Below are positions 17,853 through 27,721 of a stretch of DNA of 64,000 nucleotides, one piece after another; position 1 is the stretch's first letter; every line of letters begins with the position of its first letter. The notes under the pieces were generated by a model that did not search any database, was not told the origin of the DNA, and saw nothing but the letters and a program-made list of their open reading frames with translations. Position numbers and translations under genes: made by a program. This stretch comes from Prescottella sp. R16 (GTDB lineage: Bacteria; Actinomycetota; Actinomycetes; Mycobacteriales; Mycobacteriaceae), in NCBI RefSeq assembly GCF_030656875.1, contig NZ_CP130943.1, forward strand, positions 2,852,001 through 2,916,000, read 5' to 3'.

Positions 17853-19748
17853 TCAGTCCGGGGTGACGATCGCGAAGTCCGGGTCACCCGGATCCAGCAC
17901 GGCGGCGAGCCGCGTCAGCACCGAGGTGTCGCCGTCGAGCCGGATACCCGCCTCGGCCAGCCCGTCGGCCGACATTCCGCCCAACGCGAGAGCCGGCAAG
18001 GTCCGCCGGGTCGCGGTCAGCGTGGCATCCGCCTCCCCCTTCTGGGGCCGGCCGCTGTAGGTGAGGACACCGTTCGCGAGCCGCAGCCGGTACCGCTCGT
18101 CGGTGTCGGTGAGGACGACGTCGACGGTGAACTTCTCGTCCCACGCCTCGGGCCCGTTCACCTGGATCGCGATGGCGTCGAACAGCATCTGCGGGGTGAG
18201 CGCGGAGACGACGTCCGCCGACGCCGACACCGTGGGGGTGCCGAACCGGCCCGCACGGAGTTCGGTGGTGCCGGAGAGGAAGATGTTGCGCCAGACACCG
18301 TTCTCCGCGCCGTAACCCAACTGCTCGAAGGTGTCGGCGAGCAGTGCACGGGCAGCGGTGTGATCGGGCTCCGCGAACACGACATGACTGAGAATCTCCG
18401 CCGCCCACCGGTAGTCGCCCTGGTCGAACGATTCGCGCGCCTTCGCCACGACGGCGTCTGCACCACCACCCAGCTCGACGTAACGCTTGCCCTGTTCTTT
18501 CGGCGGATGCTGCCACAGGTGCGCGGGATTGCCGTCGTACCAGCCCATGTACCGCTGATAGATGGCCTTGATGTTGTGGCTCGCCGACCCGTAGTAGCCG
18601 CGCGCGTGCCAGGCGTTCTCGAGGATCGGCGGCAGCGGAAGTTCCTCCGCGATCTCGATTCCGGTCCAGCCCTTGTTGATCAGGCGCAACGTCTGATCGT
18701 GCAGGTAGGCGTACAGGTCACGCTGCGCGGAGAGGAACGTCACCACCCGGTCGTTGCCCCACGTCGGCCAGTGGTGCGACGCGAACACGACGTCGGTCTC
18801 GTCCCCGAACAGGTCGATGGTCTCGGTGAGATAGTTCGACCAGGCGTGCGCGTCCCGCACCAGCGCACCGCGCAGGGTGAGCAGATTGTGCATCGTGTGG
18901 GTCGCATCCTCCGCTGCACACAACGCCCTGTGCTCCGGGAAGTACACGAGGAACTCGGCCGGCGCCTCGGTCCCCGGCGCCATCTGGAAGATCATCCGGA
19001 CGCCGTCGACCGTCTCCTCCTGGCCGGTTTCGGTGACGATCAGGGTCGGCGCGATGAGCGTGATGTTGCCGGTTGCGACCGTCTGCGCCAGCCCTGTTCC
19101 CAGGCCTCCCTGCGGACCACGCGCGAGCGCGGCACCGAACATGTACGCCGAGCGTCGCGCCATCGCGGTGCCCGCGTAGACGTTCTCCGATGCGGCATGC
19201 TCCGTGAACTCGGCGGGGGCGATGATCGGAACACGTCCGGCATCGACGTCCTGCTGCGTCGTGACGCCACGCACCCCACCGAAGTGGTCGACGTGCGGGT
19301 GGGTGTACAGCACCCCGGTGACGGGCCGGTCTCCGCGGTGCTCGCGATACAGCGCGAGAGCCGCGGCCGCAGTCTCCTCGGTGACGAGCGGATCGAGTAC
19401 CAGCACTCCGGTATCACCCTCGATGAACGACACGTTCGACAGGTCGAACCCGCGCACCTGGTAGATCCCGGGAACCACCTCGAACAGGCCCTGGATCGCG
19501 TTGAGTTTGGACTGCCGCCACAGGCTCGGGTTGACGGTGTCCGGGGCGTCGCCCTCGAGGAACGCGTAGGTGTCGTTGTCCCACACGACGTTCCCGGCCG
19601 CGTCGTGGATCGCGTTCGGCACGCGCCGGCCCACGAGACCGCGGGTGGCGTCGTCGAAGTCCTGCGTGTCGGAGAACGGAAGGCTCTCGAGGAGCGCCTT
19701 CTGCTGGCGGATGATGCTCTCGGATGCGGGCTTCTGCGTGGTGTCCAT
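17853..19748 (-). CDS. linear alkyl sulfatase, metallo-beta-lactamase fold
   Basis: Alkyl sulfate esterase of the SdsA1/BDS1 family: it hydrolyses primary alkyl sulfates (SDS-like) to alcohol and sulfate. The binuclear zinc motif is THPHVDHFGG (about residues 149-158), with further ligands around CAAEDATHTMHN and ASHHWPTWG. A helical dimerisation region follows, then a C-terminal SCP2-like domain (PQMLFDAIAIQVNGPEAW). No signal peptide is visible, so it is probably cytoplasmic, unlike SdsA1. The start could be ATG 19748 or 19754. It is divergent from the sulfoquinovose operon. Confidence 0.92.
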   Translation of the reverse strand: MDTTQKPASESIIRQQKALLESLPFSDTQDFDDATRGLVGRRVPNAIHDAAGNVVWDNDTYAFLEGDAPDTVNPSLWRQSKLNAIQGLFEVVPGIYQVRGFDLSNVSFIEGDTGVLVLDPLVTEETAAAALALYREHRGDRPVTGVLYTHPHVDHFGGVRGVTTQQDVDAGRVPIIAPAEFTEHAASENVYAGTAMARRSAYMFGAALARGPQGGLGTGLAQTVATGNITLIAPTLIVTETGQEETVDGVRMIFQMAPGTEAPAEFLVYFPEHRALCAAEDATHTMHNLLTLRGALVRDAHAWSNYLTETIDLFGDETDVVFASHHWPTWGNDRVVTFLSAQRDLYAYLHDQTLRLINKGWTGIEIAEELPLPPILENAWHARGYYGSASHNIKAIYQRYMGWYDGNPAHLWQHPPKEQGKRYVELGGGADAVVAKARESFDQGDYRWAAEILSHVVFAEPDHTAARALLADTFEQLGYGAENGVWRNIFLSGTTELRAGRFGTPTVSASADVVSALTPQMLFDAIAIQVNGPEAWDEKFTVDVVLTDTDERYRLRLANGVLTYSGRPQKGEADATLTATRRTLPALALGGMSADGLAEAGIRLDGDTSVLTRLAAVLDPGDPDFAIVTPD

Positions 19749-19908
19749 GCACATCAGTGTCGGGACACCGGTAACTCGCCCACCTCACCCATCGCGGGTG
19801 ATTCCGGCGTGATCCGTCGGCGACGGCACCGAAACACCGGTGTGGTGCAGTACGTTTCGAGAACCGTTCCGACGCACGACGTTTCCGCGGCGAGGAAGGA
19901 CATATCGG

Positions 19909-21099
19909 ATGCGCACACTGGTCCTCGGTGGTGACGGGTTCTGTGGCTGGCCCAGCGCCCTGCACCTGTCCGCGCACGGGCACGAAGTCACGATCGTCGA
20001 CAACTTCTCCCGGCGCCGGATCGACGACGAACTCGGGGCCCGGTCGTTGACCCCGATCCGGTCACTGGACGAGCGGGTGCAGGCCTGGCACGACGCGACC
20101 GGCCGCGACATCGGGTTCGCCGAACTGGACCTCGCCCACGACTACGACGACCTGGTCGACCTCCTGTCCACCGTGCGACCCGACGCCGTCGTCCACTTCG
20201 CCGAGCAGCGCGCGGCGCCCTATTCGATGAAATCACCGGCCCACAAGCGGTACACCGTCGACAACAATCTGGGCGGCACCCACAATCTGCTCGCCGCACT
20301 GGTCCAGGTGGGTCTCGACGCCCACCTCGTGCACCTGGGCACCATGGGCGTGTACGGGTACGAGTCTGTCCCGGTGGATCTGCCCGAAGGCTATCTGACG
20401 GTCCGGTACCCCGACCGTGACGGCCACGAGCACACCCGCGACATCCTGTATCCGACCCAGCCGGGGAGCGTGTACCACCTGACGAAGTCCTTGGACCAGT
20501 TGCTGTTCCAGTTCTACGCCCGCAACGACGGGCTGCGGATCACCGACCTGCACCAGGGCATCGTCTGGGGTACCCAGACGGACGAGACGGTGCTCGACGA
20601 CCGCCTGATCAACCGGTTCGACTACGACGGCGACTACGGGACGGTCCTCAACCGCTTCCTGGTGCAGGCTGCGGTCGGGTATCCGTTGACCGTGCACGGT
20701 TCGGGTGGGCAGACCCGGGCTTTCATCAACATCCGGGACACGGTCCGCTGCATCCGATTGGCGGTCGAGTCCGGGGCCGAGGTGTCGGGCCGGGTGCGGG
20801 TGATGAACCAGGTGACCGAATCGCATCGGATCTCCGAACTCGCCGACCTGGTCGCGCAGACGCTCGGGGCCACCGTGGACCACCTCCCCAATCCGAGGGC
20901 GGAGGCGGACACGAACGACCTCTCCGCCCGTAACGACCAACTGCTCGGACTCGGACTGGAACCGACGAAACTCGCGGCGGGCCTACTCACGGAGTCGAGC
21001 GACATCGCCCGGAAATACTCCGACCGCATCGATCACACCCTGATCCCGTGCACCTCCTACTGGAACGACCGGCGCCGGGCCGAGGGGACCCGACCGTGA
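19909..21099 (+). CDS. UDP-sulfoquinovose synthase (SQD1-like)
   Basis: Short-chain dehydrogenase of 396 residues matching UDP-sulfoquinovose synthase, which makes UDP-sulfoquinovose from UDP-glucose and sulfite. The NAD-binding loop GGDGFCGWPSALHLS is the SQD1 hallmark. Also present are VVHFAEQRAAPYSM, HLGTMGVYG (catalytic Thr), YHLTKSLD (YxxxK), GIVWGTQTDET, and LTVHGSGGQTRAFINIRD. GGAAGGA precedes the ATG at 19909. First gene of a three-gene operon whose stop overlaps the next start (GTGA). A product other than sulfoquinovose is possible, but motif agreement runs the whole length. Confidence 0.9.
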   Translation: MRTLVLGGDGFCGWPSALHLSAHGHEVTIVDNFSRRRIDDELGARSLTPIRSLDERVQAWHDATGRDIGFAELDLAHDYDDLVDLLSTVRPDAVVHFAEQRAAPYSMKSPAHKRYTVDNNLGGTHNLLAALVQVGLDAHLVHLGTMGVYGYESVPVDLPEGYLTVRYPDRDGHEHTRDILYPTQPGSVYHLTKSLDQLLFQFYARNDGLRITDLHQGIVWGTQTDETVLDDRLINRFDYDGDYGTVLNRFLVQAAVGYPLTVHGSGGQTRAFINIRDTVRCIRLAVESGAEVSGRVRVMNQVTESHRISELADLVAQTLGATVDHLPNPRAEADTNDLSARNDQLLGLGLEPTKLAAGLLTESSDIARKYSDRIDHTLIPCTSYWNDRRRAEGTRP

Positions 21100-23003
21100 G
21101 CGGGGACGATCCGGACGGGCCGGAGCCGGAACCGACCGGCCCGGGCGATGACCGGGCAGAACCCGAGTATTTCGCCGGCGAGCACGGCCGACGTGTCCCC
21201 CGCGCGGCATGGCTGGTCCTGGGTGCCGCCCTGGTGCTCCTGCTGGGGTTCGTCGTCGTCCGGCCGTCGTGGTTCACCCGGGACGTCGACGACACCAGCC
21301 TGCACGTGCCCCCGGAACGGCACTTCACGAAGACACTCGCCGGATCCGGTCACCCGGACGGGGTCTGGCTGACCGACGACAACCCCACCACCAGCTACCT
21401 CGTGACCCTTCCCGCCGATTCCACCCCCAGCCGGACCCGGTTGCACCTGCTGGGATCCACCCGGGTCGCCGTGGACAGCACCGTCTTCCTGACGGTGAGC
21501 ATGGACGGGCAGCAGGTGTACACGAACCGACTCGACACCGGCGACAACGCCCTCGACACCTTCGTCGACGTCCCAGGTCAGGCGGCCGCCGACGGCCGGG
21601 TGCGCATCCAGGTCCGCGTCGACGGCACCCGACACGACGAGGTCTGTACCCCCGACCACTCGGCGGGCATGCAGGTTCATCTCACCCCGGACACCGTCGT
21701 CGAAGCGGCCCTCGACGAGCCGATCCACACGGTCCGCGACGCGGTCGCCTCGTGGGACCGCGACGTCACCATCGTGCTCGCCGACCTCGCCGACGAGTGG
21801 CGCACCACCGCCGCACAGGCCGGAATGGCCCTGACCCGTGCAGGACACGACATCCGGTTCACGGACCGGCTGCCCGAGACCGACATGGGCAGCACCGTCC
21901 TCGTCGGCCCCGCCGACACCCTCACCACGTCCACCGGGTGGAGTGCCGACGACACCGGCGACGGGGTCGTCGTCGGCCGGGCCGGGGACACCCCGGTGAC
22001 AGCGATCGTCACCCCGCAGGGGCACCTCCTCGCCACCTATCTGACGGAAGCGACCGTCGCGACCGCCGACACGGCCACCGCCGACCCCCGATCGGTCACC
22101 CCGGCCGTCCCGGCCGGCGACCAGGTGTCCTTCGACGCACTGGGCGTGGACACCTCGGTCGGCCGGATCACCGAGACCCGGCAGTGGCGGGTGCGGTACT
22201 CGCTGGCCGACCTGCCCGGCGGGCGGCTTCCCGACGCCGCCCGGGTGGTGATCACCCTGCCCGCGTCCCCCGACGACCTCACCTGGATCCTGAACGCCGA
22301 CCTCAACGGCCGGTTCGTCGGCAGCCAACGGCTGAACCCGACGGCCGGGACCGTCACGGTTCCCCTGCCGGCGGAGAACCAACTGCTGGAGAACACCCTG
22401 ACGCTCACCATCGAACGGGACCGGGACCTCGGCGGCTGCGACGTCCGGGTCACCGACTATCCGATCCAGCTGCAGGGCGAGTCGGCGCTGCTCCTCGGGG
22501 ACGCTCCCGGCGCCGGATTCACGGCGACCGAGCGGCTGCTGGCACCCGGCTTCGCGGTCTACGTCCCGGACGCGTCCCCCCAGGACGCGATCGCACAACT
22601 CGACGCCACGGTCCCGGCGCTGACCGGTTTCGTTCCGGCCCACTACGATCCTCCGTTCCTGTGGGGCACCGCGCCACGCCCGGGACAGCCGTTCGTCGCG
22701 ATCGGCGCGAGCCCCGACGTGCACCCGTCGGTGCAGATCCGGGACGGCCGTATCGTCGCCGGCGCCACGGGCGACACCCTGGACATCCCGTCGTTCGACG
22801 ACGGTCTGGTGGTGGCGACCGCCACCGAATCCGGGGGTGGGGTCGGCATCGTGCTGCAGTACGCCGGCGCCCCCGGGGAGATCCGGCTCCCCGCATTCGG
22901 CTTCGAGTCCGCGCAGGTGGTGACCTCACAGGGCAGTATCGCTGTCGCCGCCGACGGTACGATCCCCGCGACGACACCCGTCCGCAGAATCGTTCCGAGA
23001 TGA
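21096..23003 (+). CDS. BcsB-like membrane-anchored carbohydrate-binding protein
   Basis: Protein of 635 residues from GTG at 21096: a charged N-terminal tail, one membrane segment (about residues 37-58), then a large extracytoplasmic part built of beta-rich modules (NPTTSYLVTLPADSTPSRTR, VFLTVSMDGQQVY). The pattern resembles BcsB, the cellulose-synthase accessory subunit with jelly-roll carbohydrate-binding domains, but I see no C-terminal membrane helix. It is placed between a nucleotide-sugar synthase and a processive glycosyltransferase, with 4-nt overlaps on both sides, consistent with guiding a nascent polysaccharide outside the membrane. BcsB homology is inferred from architecture. Confidence 0.7.
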   Translation: MSGDDPDGPEPEPTGPGDDRAEPEYFAGEHGRRVPRAAWLVLGAALVLLLGFVVVRPSWFTRDVDDTSLHVPPERHFTKTLAGSGHPDGVWLTDDNPTTSYLVTLPADSTPSRTRLHLLGSTRVAVDSTVFLTVSMDGQQVYTNRLDTGDNALDTFVDVPGQAAADGRVRIQVRVDGTRHDEVCTPDHSAGMQVHLTPDTVVEAALDEPIHTVRDAVASWDRDVTIVLADLADEWRTTAAQAGMALTRAGHDIRFTDRLPETDMGSTVLVGPADTLTTSTGWSADDTGDGVVVGRAGDTPVTAIVTPQGHLLATYLTEATVATADTATADPRSVTPAVPAGDQVSFDALGVDTSVGRITETRQWRVRYSLADLPGGRLPDAARVVITLPASPDDLTWILNADLNGRFVGSQRLNPTAGTVTVPLPAENQLLENTLTLTIERDRDLGGCDVRVTDYPIQLQGESALLLGDAPGAGFTATERLLAPGFAVYVPDASPQDAIAQLDATVPALTGFVPAHYDPPFLWGTAPRPGQPFVAIGASPDVHPSVQIRDGRIVAGATGDTLDIPSFDDGLVVATATESGGGVGIVLQYAGAPGEIRLPAFGFESAQVVTSQGSIAVAADGTIPATTPVRRIVPR

Positions 23004-24832
23004 CCGGGCTGACCGTCTCCCGCTCGAACGATGCGATCGCCGACCATTTCCGGTCCGTCGACAGCGCACCGAAAGGCTATGCCGTCGACCGCCCGGCCAG
23101 TGCCGCCAACGGCTTCCTGGTCACCCTCGTGGGTCTCGGGATCATCGCGATGTGCGCGCGCACCTACCTCGTGCACTCTGGTTTCTCGGACTTTCCCCGT
23201 GACCTCGTGCTGTTCTCCCGGGACCGGGGCAACGTGGTCTTCCCGCTACGGCTGTTCCTCGCGGTCTTCTTCGTGACGTACGCCGCGTTCGCCTACTCCA
23301 ACCGGTGGCGGCGGCTCTTTCTCGGTCTGTCGCTGGTCGGGAAGTTCGCGGCATTCTGTGTCGTCGTCGACGTGATCGGCCGGATCCTCCACGACACCGG
23401 CATCGTCTCGGTGTCGGCGTTCGGTCTGCAGATGATCTCCGGGCTCGCCGCCCTCGCGATCTTCCCGCACACCGTCCTGCGGCAGGCGCATCTGCCCGCC
23501 CCGGTCGCGTTGCCGGCCCAGGCCGGGACACCGGCCCGGCAGTTCGCCGTCTGGTTCGGATGCCTAGCCGCATCGATCCTGGCCACCGCCGTCGTCGTGC
23601 ACTTCCTGTCCGGTGTCGTCGACGTCCTCAAGGACTGGGCGATCCTCGGCGGCATCGGCGCCGGAGTGTTCCTGGTCCAACAGTTGTTCGCGTTCTCCAC
23701 CGCGTTCTTCGGCCACCGTGCGCTGGTCCGGTCCCGCCGGGCCGGCCGCGGATACGCGCCCCCGGTCGCGGTCCTGGTCCCCGCGCACAACGAGGCCCAC
23801 GACATCGGCGCCACCATCGCGTCGGTCGACGCCGCGGCCACCAGCTACTCCGGGAAGATCCGCATCTACGTCGTCGACAACGCCTCCGCCGACGACACCG
23901 CCGCCGTGGCCCGGAACGCCATCGACGCGTGCACCGCCATCACCGGGAAGGTCCTCGAATGCCCGACCCCCGGCAAGGCGATCGCCCTGAACCTGGGCAT
24001 CGACCACATCACCGAAGAGTTCGTCGTACGCATCGACGCCGACACCGTCATCGGCCCCGGCTGCCTGGAAACCGCGATGTCACACTTCGTCGACCCGACG
24101 GTGGGCTCCGTGGGCGGCATTCCGTTGCCCGCCGAGGAGAAGACGTGGATCGACAAGGTCCGCCTGGTGGAAGTCTATGTGCGACACGGCTTCTTCCAGG
24201 TGTCACTCGACGGATATCAGGGGGTGCTGGGGGTTCCCGGCATGTTCACCGTCTACCGCCGGAGCAAACTCGTCGAGGTCGGCGGCATGGTCCAGGGCAT
24301 GAACGGCGAGGACACCGACATCTGCATGCGGCTGACCGCGGCCGGCTACCGCTCCGTTTCGGATCCGACGGCGATCTACCACAGCGAGACCCCGGCCGTC
24401 TACGCGCATCTGAGGGAACAACGCACCCGATGGTTCCGCAGCATCTACCATCTCAGCGCACGCAACCGGGCCATCCTGTTCGACCGCCGCTCCATGACGG
24501 GCACCTTCGTCCTGCCCTTCCAGCTGGTCAACGCGGCACGCCGCGCGATGCTCGGCCCGCTCCTGCTCTTCGCCCTCGTCGCGGAAGTGTTCTTCGGTGC
24601 CACGTTCACCACGATGCGGTGGCAGCCGGTGGTCGCGACCCTGCTCGGCATGTCACTGTTCGTGACGATCACCGTCTGCCTGATCTGGCGGCCGAGTTCA
24701 CTGAAATACGTTCCGGCCTACCTGTGCTTCCGGGTACTGCGCAGCTACTTCACGCTGCTGTCCGCGCTCACCCTCGTCTACCCACCGATGCGTCCGCGCC
24801 GGCACCTGCACCGGCGCGGACGCGGCGATTAG
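23000..24832 (+). CDS. processive family 2 glycosyltransferase, polytopic membrane protein
   Basis: Membrane glycosyltransferase of 610 residues. Six hydrophobic segments lie before residue 240, a GT-A domain spans about 253-480, and three or four more segments follow. Active-site motifs are VLVPAHNEA, DAD (346-348), GED (436-438) and QRTRW (474-478), the D,D,D,QxxRW set of processive synthases such as cellulose and hyaluronan synthase. It should polymerise a sugar and export the chain. It is coupled by ATGA to the BcsB-like gene and converges on era with a 4-nt stop overlap. The sugar used is unknown; UDP-sulfoquinovose is suggested by the first gene. Confidence 0.88.
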   Translation: MTGLTVSRSNDAIADHFRSVDSAPKGYAVDRPASAANGFLVTLVGLGIIAMCARTYLVHSGFSDFPRDLVLFSRDRGNVVFPLRLFLAVFFVTYAAFAYSNRWRRLFLGLSLVGKFAAFCVVVDVIGRILHDTGIVSVSAFGLQMISGLAALAIFPHTVLRQAHLPAPVALPAQAGTPARQFAVWFGCLAASILATAVVVHFLSGVVDVLKDWAILGGIGAGVFLVQQLFAFSTAFFGHRALVRSRRAGRGYAPPVAVLVPAHNEAHDIGATIASVDAAATSYSGKIRIYVVDNASADDTAAVARNAIDACTAITGKVLECPTPGKAIALNLGIDHITEEFVVRIDADTVIGPGCLETAMSHFVDPTVGSVGGIPLPAEEKTWIDKVRLVEVYVRHGFFQVSLDGYQGVLGVPGMFTVYRRSKLVEVGGMVQGMNGEDTDICMRLTAAGYRSVSDPTAIYHSETPAVYAHLREQRTRWFRSIYHLSARNRAILFDRRSMTGTFVLPFQLVNAARRAMLGPLLLFALVAEVFFGATFTTMRWQPVVATLLGMSLFVTITVCLIWRPSSLKYVPAYLCFRVLRSYFTLLSALTLVYPPMRPRRHLHRRGRGD

Positions 24833-25746
24833 AACCCGAGCCGGCCCAGCTGCTTGGGGTCGCGCTGCCAGTCCTTGGCGACCTTGACGTGCAGGTCCAG
24901 GAAGATCTTCACACCGAGCAGCTTCTCGATCTGCTTGCGGGCCGCGGACCCGACCTCGCGGAGGCGGGCACCCCCCTTGCCGATGACGATGCCCTTCTGG
25001 CTGGGCCGCTCCACGTACAGCAGGGCGTGCACGTCGAGCATCTCGCCCTGCTTCTCGGTGCGGTCCTCTCGTTCCCGGATCTCCTCGATGACGACGGCCA
25101 GCGAGTGCGGCAGTTCCTCGCCGAGACCCTCGAGCGCGGCCTCCCGGATCAGCTCGGCCATGAGGGTTTCCTCGGGCTCGTCGGTGATCTCGCCGTCCGG
25201 GTAGAACGCCGGACCCGGCTCCATCAGCCCGGCGAGGACCTTCACCAGCAGCTCGACCTGCTCACCGGACTTCGCGGACACCGGGATCACCTCGGACTGC
25301 GGTCCCAGCAGCTTCGAGACCGCCATGAGCTGGGTGGCGAGCGCATCCTTGCCCACCTTGTCGATCTTGGTGACGATGCCGACCAGTGTCGTCTTGGGCG
25401 CCATCTGCCGCACCTGGTCGAGGATCCAGCGGTCGCCGGGGCCGATCTTCTCGTCCGCCGGGATACACAGGCAGATGACGTCGACCTCGGAGTACGTGTC
25501 GCGCACCAGATCGTTGAGCCGCTGCCCGAGCAGCGTCCGCGGCCGGTGCAGGCCCGGCGTGTCCACCAGGATCAGCTGCGCGAAATCGCGGTGCACGATG
25601 CCGCGGATCGTGTGCCGGGTCGTCTGCGGCCGCGACGAGGTGATCGCGATCTTCTCCCCCACCAGCGCGTTCGTCAGCGTCGACTTGCCCGTGTTGGGCC
25701 GTCCCACGAAACACACGAAGCCGGAACGGAATTCGTTGTCGGTCAT
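24829..25746 (-). CDS. era: GTPase Era
   Basis: Ras-like GTPase that binds 16S rRNA and aids 30S ribosome maturation. The G motifs are GRPNTGKST, VDTPG and TKIDK, followed by SAKSG, and the C-terminal KH domain contains GIVIGKGGARLREVG. I chose ATG at 25746 because AGGAG lies 5 nt upstream; the in-frame GTG at 25752 would sit directly on that ribosome-binding site. The 305-residue length is normal. It is last in the phoH-ybeY-CorC-era series. Confidence 0.95.
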   Translation of the reverse strand: MTDNEFRSGFVCFVGRPNTGKSTLTNALVGEKIAITSSRPQTTRHTIRGIVHRDFAQLILVDTPGLHRPRTLLGQRLNDLVRDTYSEVDVICLCIPADEKIGPGDRWILDQVRQMAPKTTLVGIVTKIDKVGKDALATQLMAVSKLLGPQSEVIPVSAKSGEQVELLVKVLAGLMEPGPAFYPDGEITDEPEETLMAELIREAALEGLGEELPHSLAVVIEEIREREDRTEKQGEMLDVHALLYVERPSQKGIVIGKGGARLREVGSAARKQIEKLLGVKIFLDLHVKVAKDWQRDPKQLGRLGF

Positions 25747-25748
25747 CT

Positions 25749-27068
25749 TCACTCCTGGTTCACGTTTCCGTCTTCGTTCACGTCGTCGGCGGTCTCCGGG
25801 CCGGGGACCCGCTCGACGTACACGGTGCTGATCCGCACCCGGCCGCGCACGTCGGCGCCGCCCTCCCCGCGCAGGCGCAGCCCCGCGGTCACCACCTCGG
25901 ATCCGGGCAGCGGGACCCGGCCGAGTTCGTAGCCGAGCAACCCGCCGACCGTCTCGACCTCGTCGTCGTCGATGTCGACGTCGAACAGTTCACCCAGGTC
26001 CTCGACCGGCAGCCGCGCCGACACCCGGTACGAGCCGTCACCGAGATCCTCGACGGGCGGGGTCTCGTCGGTGTCGTACTCGTCGGCGATCTCCCCGACG
26101 ATCTCCTCGATGACGTCCTCGATGGTGACCAGTCCGGCGATGCCGCCGTACTCGTCGACGAGGAGCGCCATGTGGTTGCGCTGCTGCTGCATCTCGGCGA
26201 GCAGGCTGTCGAGCGGCTTCGAGTCGGGCACGAACACCGCCGGACGCATCACCTGCCGGACCGTGACACTGCGGCCACCGTCCGACGAATAGTAGGTCTG
26301 CTGGACGAGGTCCTTGAGGTAGACGACCCCGAGGACGTCGTCGACGTTCTCCCCGACCACCGGAATCCGGGAGTGCCCACTGCGCACCGCGAGCGACGTG
26401 GCCTGCCCGGCCGTCTTGTCGGCCTCGATCCACACCATCTCCGGGCGCGGCACCATCACCTCACGGGCGTTGGTGTCGCCGAGCTCGAACACCGACTGGA
26501 TCATGCGGCGTTCCTCGTCGGCGACGACGCCACGTTCCTGCGCCAGATCGACCAGTTCCCGCAGTTCAATCTCGGACGCGAACGGGCCGGCCCGGAAACC
26601 GCGGCCCGGGGTGAGCGCGTTGCCGACGAGGATGAGGAGCCGGCTGAGCGGGCTCAGCAGCACACCGAGCGCCACCAGCGGCAACGACCAGGCCAGGGCC
26701 AGCGGGTAGGCGTGCTGCCGGCCCAGGGTGCGGGGGCCGACACCGATCGCGACGTAGTCGACGAACACCATCACCACGATCGTGACGACGACACCCCACA
26801 CCGGGCCGATCCACTCGATCAGCGCCCCGGCGATCAGGACGGCCGCCGCGATCTCGCACAGGATCCGCAGCAACACCACGAGGTTGACGTAGCGGGGCCG
26901 GTCGGCGACGATCCGCATCAGCCGGGCCGCGCCGGGCCGCTCGTCCTTCGCCATCTCCTCCACCCGCGCGGGTGACAGGGTGTTCAGGGCCGCGTCGAGG
27001 GCGGCGAAGAGGCCGCCGATCGGCACCAGGACGACCGCGAGCACGACCAGGACGATCGCGTCGTTCAC
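25749..27068 (-). CDS. CNNM/CorC family membrane protein with CBS domains
   Basis: Protein of 439 residues with an N-terminal DUF21 transmembrane domain (about four segments in residues 1-150), a pair of CBS domains (about 190-330, including [16 protein letters not shown] and [19 protein letters not shown]), and a C-terminal CorC/HlyC domain. Relatives are Mg2+/Co2+ efflux or transport proteins. The start is GTG at 27068, 25 bp after the ybeY stop. It occupies the same position as mycobacterial Rv2366c. Confidence 0.92.
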   Translation of the reverse strand: MNDAIVLVVLAVVLVPIGGLFAALDAALNTLSPARVEEMAKDERPGAARLMRIVADRPRYVNLVVLLRILCEIAAAVLIAGALIEWIGPVWGVVVTIVVMVFVDYVAIGVGPRTLGRQHAYPLALAWSLPLVALGVLLSPLSRLLILVGNALTPGRGFRAGPFASEIELRELVDLAQERGVVADEERRMIQSVFELGDTNAREVMVPRPEMVWIEADKTAGQATSLAVRSGHSRIPVVGENVDDVLGVVYLKDLVQQTYYSSDGGRSVTVRQVMRPAVFVPDSKPLDSLLAEMQQQRNHMALLVDEYGGIAGLVTIEDVIEEIVGEIADEYDTDETPPVEDLGDGSYRVSARLPVEDLGELFDVDIDDDEVETVGGLLGYELGRVPLPGSEVVTAGLRLRGEGGADVRGRVRISTVYVERVPGPETADDVNEDGNVNQE

Positions 27069-27093
27069 AGGTCACTCACCGATCGGCCGGACA

Positions 27094-27636
27094 CTACTGG
27101 CCGGGACCATCGACGAATCCGGTCTTGCCGAGCAGACGCTGGTCGCGGTCCGCGAGATCCGCCTCGTGCTGCGCACGCCGCAGATCCTCGTACCAGTCGG
27201 CGAGCAGCTGGTTCTGCAGACCGAACATCTCCTTCTCCTCCTCCGGCTCGGCATGGTCGTAGCCGAGGAGGTGCAGGCAGCCGTGCACGGTGAGCAACGC
27301 CAGCTCGTGATCGAGGGAGTGACCGGCCTTCTGCGCCTGATCGGCCGCGAACGACGGACACAGCACGATGTCGCCGAGCATCGACGGACCCGGCTCGGGG
27401 GCGTCGGGGCGGCCGCCCGGCTCGAGCTCGTCCATCGGGAACGACATGACGTCGGTGGGGCCGGGCAGATCCATCCAGCGCATGTGCAGATCCGCCATCG
27501 TCGCCGAATCCACCAGCACCATCGACAGTTCCGCCGCCGGATGCACATCCATCTGCGCGATCACGAACCTCGCGACGCTGATCAGGTCCTCGTCGCAGAC
27601 TTCCATCCCCGATTCGTTGGAGATCTCGATGCTCAT
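27094..27636 (-). CDS. ybeY: endoribonuclease YbeY
   Basis: Zinc-dependent endoribonuclease for 16S rRNA 3'-end maturation and ribosome quality control. The family's histidine triad is intact in [11 protein letters not shown], and the upstream [11 protein letters not shown] motif is present. The 180-residue length is typical. It lies between phoH and the CorC-like gene, the usual actinobacterial neighbours, all transcribed leftward. Confidence 0.95.
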   Translation of the reverse strand: MSIEISNESGMEVCDEDLISVARFVIAQMDVHPAAELSMVLVDSATMADLHMRWMDLPGPTDVMSFPMDELEPGGRPDAPEPGPSMLGDIVLCPSFAADQAQKAGHSLDHELALLTVHGCLHLLGYDHAEPEEEKEMFGLQNQLLADWYEDLRRAQHEADLADRDQRLLGKTGFVDGPGQ

Positions 27637-27665
27637 CTACGTCGCTCTTTCGTCTGTCGCGGGCA

Positions 27666-27693
27666 CACCCCGGCCACGGTCACGGCCGGGGTG
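27666..27693 (-). terminator. GC-rich hairpin between phoH and ybeY
   Basis: CACCCCGGCC (27666-27675) and GGCCGGGGTG (27684-27693) form a 10-bp stem. There is no T-tract. It may be a partial terminator or processing site between phoH and ybeY. Confidence 0.45.
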
Positions 27694-27721
27694 CGGGGAG
27701 AACAAGGGGGCGGGCACAACC

